NCBI RefSeq assembly: GCF_001908185.1
Contig: NZ_LGHM01000080.1
Location: 1 to 64,000, forward strand
Origin: Bradyrhizobium sp. AS23.2
GTDB taxonomy: Bacteria > Pseudomonadota > Alphaproteobacteria > Rhizobiales > Xanthobacteraceae
Direction of reading: 5' to 3'
Length of the DNA: 64,000 nt
Part shown: piece by piece, positions 61,112-64,000 of the stretch
Numbering within the stretch: position 1 is the stretch's first letter
Layout of the letters: every line of letters starts with the position of its first letter
Program-made: the position numbers and the translations under genes
Notes under the pieces: generated by a model
Database searches by the model: none
The model's input: the letters and a program-made list of their open reading frames with translations, nothing else
Told to the model about the DNA's origin: nothing

Positions 61112-61494
61112 CCTTGACCCTCTCCACTCTGCCGCGCTGGTGATTTTTTGATTGTTCGGCGGGCGGCCCAATCCATGTTGCCCAGAGTTATCGACCCGTG
61201 CAAGCGCCATTCCAGCAAGGAACGCGCCAAGTTGCGCCGCTGTGCAGCAATGCTGACCGACAAATTTGGGGCGAAAGGCTCACGGGTGATATTCGACTTT
61301 GGGCCTGTGAAGCCTCCGGTGCGGGGAGAGAGATAATCCCGACCGTCGGCGTAGCGGCCATCCGCGCTAGTTAGATTGACCATACCTGCCGATCGCGGAA
61401 GCCGGAGCCCGGTCGCCTCCCTCAGGTCGCTTGCGTTGTACACCGTGTCGCGGCGATACTGCGACAGGCCGCTCGAATCTCATCTGGAGGGGAC
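61112..61494. other. Divergent intergenic region between transporter and DUF6489 operons
   Basis: These 383 bp should contain both promoters. GGAGGGG precedes ATG 61495. I find no convincing -35/-10 pair or long palindrome; GTCGCGGCGATACTGCGAC near 61447-61465 is a possible short inverted repeat. Confidence 0.4.
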
Positions 61495-61752
61495 ATGAAA
61501 GTTAACATCGAAATTGACTGTACTCCCCTCGAAGCCCGCCAGTTCTTTGGTTTGCCTGACGTGGCACCGATGCAGACCGCGGTGATGGACAAGCTGCAGC
61601 AGCAGGTCTTAAGCAACATCGAGAAGATCTCGCCGGAATCGCTGATCCAGAGCTGGTTCACCTTCGATCCGAAGCTCGCCGAGCGGTTTCAGGACATGTT
61701 CGTCGCGATGGCCGGCCTCGGCGGCACGCGCAGCGGCGACAAGAAGAAATAA
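61495..61752 (+). CDS. DUF6489 family small protein
   Basis: A protein of 85 residues, MKVNIEIDCTPLEARQFFGL at the start and a hydrophobic-amphipathic end ERFQDMFVAMAGLGG. It matches the small DUF6489 family, which is associated with lipid-type genes in alphaproteobacteria as far as I recall. Function unknown. Its stop and the next start overlap by one base (TAATG), and an acyltransferase follows, so a lipid-storage or membrane role is plausible. Confidence 0.75.
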   Translation: MKVNIEIDCTPLEARQFFGLPDVAPMQTAVMDKLQQQVLSNIEKISPESLIQSWFTFDPKLAERFQDMFVAMAGLGGTRSGDKKK

Positions 61753-62552
61753 TGCCATCGGGGCCGGACGGATCGCAGGCGTCAGGCCAGCTTCGTCCGC
61801 CGGGTCTCGGCCTGCTGCTCGCCGAGGCCCGTGGGCTGTTCGAACTCAATGCGAGCCTGCTGCTGTCGCCCGTCCTGATGCGCGCGCCCAGGGGCGATGG
61901 CCATCCAGTGCTGGCGCTGCCGGGCTTTCTTGCCAGCGATCTCTCGATGGGGCCGATGCGACGCTATCTGAGCGAACTCGGCTATGATGCGCAGGCTTGG
62001 CGGATGGGCCGCAACCTCGGTGGGTTGGCGCGGATGCGGGAGGCCTTGCATGCCCGTCTCGCCGAGATCCATGCCGCGACCGGGCGCAAGGTCAGTCTGG
62101 TCGGCTGGAGCCTTGGCGGCGTCTATGCCCGCGATCTCGCGCTTCAGTCGCCCGAGATGGTCCGCTACGTCGTCACGCTCGGCAGCCCTTTCGCCAACGA
62201 TGTGCGGGCGACCAACGCCACGCGGCTCTACGAGGCCCTGTCTGGCGAGAGGGTCGAGGATCTTGCCGAAGTTCGCGAGGCGATCGCCGGTGATCTGCCG
62301 GTGCCGGCGACGTCGATCTATTCGCGTGCCGACGGTATCGTGAACTGGCGGACCTGCCTGTTACGTCCCTCCGACCGTGCCGAGAACATCGAGGTGTACC
62401 TGGCGAGCCATGTCGGGCTCGGCGTGAACCCCGCGGCGCTGTGGGCGGTGGCGGACCGCCTGGCGCAGCCGGAGGGTGAGTTCTGGCCGTTTGACCGGGC
62501 AGGGCCGTTTGCCATTGCATATGCCCCGCCCGAACAGGCAGTATCGGCCTGA
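61752..62552 (+). CDS. Alpha/beta-hydrolase (lipase/esterase-like)
   Basis: A protein of 266 residues. The nucleophile elbow is LVGWSLGGVYARDLAL (GxSxG, Ser about residue 118), after the segment HPVLALPGFLASDLSMGPMR, which forms the oxyanion side. A catalytic His is likely in YLASHVGLGVNP (about 217) and Asp in SRADGIVNW (about 195). Such proteins resemble PGAP1/lipase-type hydrolases. Placement between DUF6489 and a wax-ester/diacylglycerol acyltransferase suggests action on acyl esters. Confidence 0.82.
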   Translation: MPSGPDGSQASGQLRPPGLGLLLAEARGLFELNASLLLSPVLMRAPRGDGHPVLALPGFLASDLSMGPMRRYLSELGYDAQAWRMGRNLGGLARMREALHARLAEIHAATGRKVSLVGWSLGGVYARDLALQSPEMVRYVVTLGSPFANDVRATNATRLYEALSGERVEDLAEVREAIAGDLPVPATSIYSRADGIVNWRTCLLRPSDRAENIEVYLASHVGLGVNPAALWAVADRLAQPEGEFWPFDRAGPFAIAYAPPEQAVSA

Positions 62553-62598
62553 CGAGAAGTGCCGGCCAAGGCGCCCGTCGATACGAGCGGAGGGAACC

Positions 62599-64000
62599 AT
62601 GGCTGACGGGAAGAAGCTGTCGTCGCTGGACGCGTCGTTTCTCTATCTGGAAACGCCGGAAATGCCGATGCATGTCGGCAGCATGGCGATCTTTCGCCTC
62701 CCCGACGACTACAAGGGCGACTTCTTCGAAGACTTCAAGGCGATGATTGTCTCGCGCCTGCACATCGCGCCGATCCTGAAAGCCCGGCTGGAGAAGGCGC
62801 CGCTCGACATCGACCATCCCTCCTGGGTCGAGGACGACCAGTTCGACATCGACCGTCACATCTTCCGTGCCAGCCTGCCGCAGCCGCGCGACCGCGCCAC
62901 GCTCGAGCGCATCGTCGGCTGGATGCATGCCAAGCTCTTGAATCGCGCTCGCCCATTGTGGGAATTCTATGTGTTCGAGGGCATGAAGGACAACGAGGTC
63001 GGGCTCTATTCCAAGATGCACCATGCCGCCATCGACGGCGGCGCCGGTGCGGCGCTGACCAGCATGATCTACGACATCTCCCCGATCCCGCGGCAGGTCG
63101 ATCCGCCGGTCGGTGGTGCCAAGCCCGGACAGGAGCTGCGCGACATCGCGGCGAACTTGCTCGATTCCTATCAGCAACTCTTCAGCCAGCCGCTCGACGC
63201 TTCGGCCGCCGCGAAGAACCTGCAACTGCCGCGCACCGGCAAGAGCGACATCGGCTCGATCCTGTTTGACAATGCGATGTACCAGATCGAGAGCGCGGTG
63301 CGCTTCGCCGGCAACATCCCGACCGTGCTCAAGAGCGTGTCCGACGTTCTCGGCAAGGTCTCCGATCCGAGGTCGCGGGAAAGCCTCGCCAGCATGGTGT
63401 CACCGCCGACGATGCTCAACAAGACGATCTCGTCGGAGCGGAGCTTTGCTGGCGTATCGATCTCGCTGTCGCGATCCAAGGCGCTGGCGAAGCAGGCTGG
63501 CGGCAAGCTCAACGACGTGGTGCTGGCGCTCGCCTCGGGCGTGGTCCGGCGCTACCTTCAGCAATATGGTTCGCTGCCGGCGAAATCGCTGACCGCAGCG
63601 GTGCCGATCTCGTTGCGCGAGGAGGGCAACACCGAAGCCAACAATCAGGTGTTCGGCATGATCTGCGCGATCGCGACCAACATCGAGGACCCCAAGGCAC
63701 GTCTGGAAGCCATCATCGCGCAATCGGCCAAGTCCAAGGAGATGTCGCATCCATTGCGTGCCTTGATGCCGCAGGTTTCCAATATCTCGATGCTGGGCGC
63801 GCCGATCATGGTCCAGATACTGGCCTTGCTCTACAGCCGCTCCAACCTGTCGGACGTGCTGCCGCCGGCCGCCAACATCACGGTGTCCAACGTGCCGGGG
63901 CCGCGGCAGACGCTCTATGCGGCGGGCGCCGAACTGCTGCATATCTTCCCGGTGTCGATCTCGACGCACGGGCAGGCGCTCAACATCACCGTGCAGAGCT
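62599..64000 (+). CDS. WS/DGAT-family O-acyltransferase (partial, runs off the window)
   Basis: 467 codons are visible from ATG 62599 (AGGGAACC upstream). The start LSSLDASFLYLETPEMPMHV and the catalytic HHAAIDGGAGAALTS (HHxxxDG, about residue 140) define wax ester synthase/diacylglycerol acyltransferases, which esterify acyl-CoA to fatty alcohols or diacylglycerol. Other family positions are AAVPISLREEGNTEANNQVF and NITVSNVPGPRQTLYAAGAE. The stop lies beyond position 64000, and most members have 450-500 residues, so little is missing. Confidence 0.92.
   Translation, partial: MADGKKLSSLDASFLYLETPEMPMHVGSMAIFRLPDDYKGDFFEDFKAMIVSRLHIAPILKARLEKAPLDIDHPSWVEDDQFDIDRHIFRASLPQPRDRATLERIVGWMHAKLLNRARPLWEFYVFEGMKDNEVGLYSKMHHAAIDGGAGAALTSMIYDISPIPRQVDPPVGGAKPGQELRDIAANLLDSYQQLFSQPLDASAAAKNLQLPRTGKSDIGSILFDNAMYQIESAVRFAGNIPTVLKSVSDVLGKVSDPRSRESLASMVSPPTMLNKTISSERSFAGVSISLSRSKALAKQAGGKLNDVVLALASGVVRRYLQQYGSLPAKSLTAAVPISLREEGNTEANNQVFGMICAIATNIEDPKARLEAIIAQSAKSKEMSHPLRALMPQVSNISMLGAPIMVQILALLYSRSNLSDVLPPAANITVSNVPGPRQTLYAAGAELLHIFPVSISTHGQALNITVQS

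Noticed and set aside
1-64000. tRNA, rRNA or riboswitch genes
   Set aside because: I looked for TTCGA-type T-loops with acceptor stems and for known riboswitch cores in the gaps and found none convincing; a covariance search would be needed to be certain.

Overview
The window looks like chromosomal DNA of an alphaproteobacterium of the Bradyrhizobium / Rhodopseudomonas group. This rests on the high GC content, the many ABC and TRAP uptake operons, a ferredoxin reductase resembling palustrisredoxin reductase (PuR), and intergenic palindromic repeats of the kind common in Bradyrhizobium. The assignment is inference from content; no rRNA or other marker gene is present and I see no tRNA.

Layout. 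(1) 1-7.2 kb is a decaying accessory stretch. It holds the tail of an IS5-type transposase, a VanZ-like gene, an FkbM methyltransferase with an in-frame TGA, a Crp/Fnr regulator, an exopolysaccharide sugar transferase frameshifted in a G6 run, a sugar-dehydrogenase remnant, a small gene shifted by a 16-bp duplication, and an MFS transporter with an in-frame TAG. (2) 7.3-14.5 kb holds a CoA-transferase, a GntR regulator divergent from an IlvD/Edd dehydratase, and a TRAP transporter (P, Q, M). Two 139-bp inverted repeat copies bracket part of it, one lying between dctP and dctQ. (3) 14.5-21.2 kb holds a frameshifted histidine phosphatase, an enoyl-CoA hydratase/isomerase, the PuR-like reductase behind a tiny coupled leader ORF, two PfkB kinases, a double VOC protein and a TetR regulator. 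(4) 21.2-22.4 kb is non-coding and packed with repeats. (5) 22.4-30.1 kb is a catabolic operon: a NitT/TauT-type ABC importer, an enolase-superfamily protein, a Gfo/Idh/MocA oxidoreductase, a DUF993 aldolase-like protein and a TIM-barrel isomerase. Its substrate is not identifiable from sequence, so it is the best candidate here for an undescribed pathway.

(6) 30.1-41 kb holds an LTXXQ-type periplasmic protein, ornithine aminotransferase, a cytochrome P450, a two-subunit TPP decarboxylase whose genes are fused by a C6 frameshift, and a TetR-controlled RND efflux operon with an intrinsic terminator between adaptor and pump. (7) 41-47.1 kb is a signalling operon: an orphan periplasmic binding protein, a Cache-HAMP-GAF histidine kinase, a CheY-like receiver, a receiver-adenylate cyclase and a CnbZ/RidA-like protein. 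(8) 47.2-61.1 kb is one long minus-strand gene run with two complete Opp/Dpp-type transporters. Between them lie a gamma-glutamyltransferase without a visible signal peptide and a DUF1028 protein, suggesting import and intracellular hydrolysis of gamma-glutamyl or related peptides. (9) 61.5-64 kb starts a lipid-related operon (DUF6489, alpha/beta hydrolase, WS/DGAT acyltransferase) that runs off the end.

Several coding frames are broken by single-base events, two of them +1 in a six-base homopolymer. Either this strain carries real lesions or the assembly has homopolymer errors; read-level data would decide.
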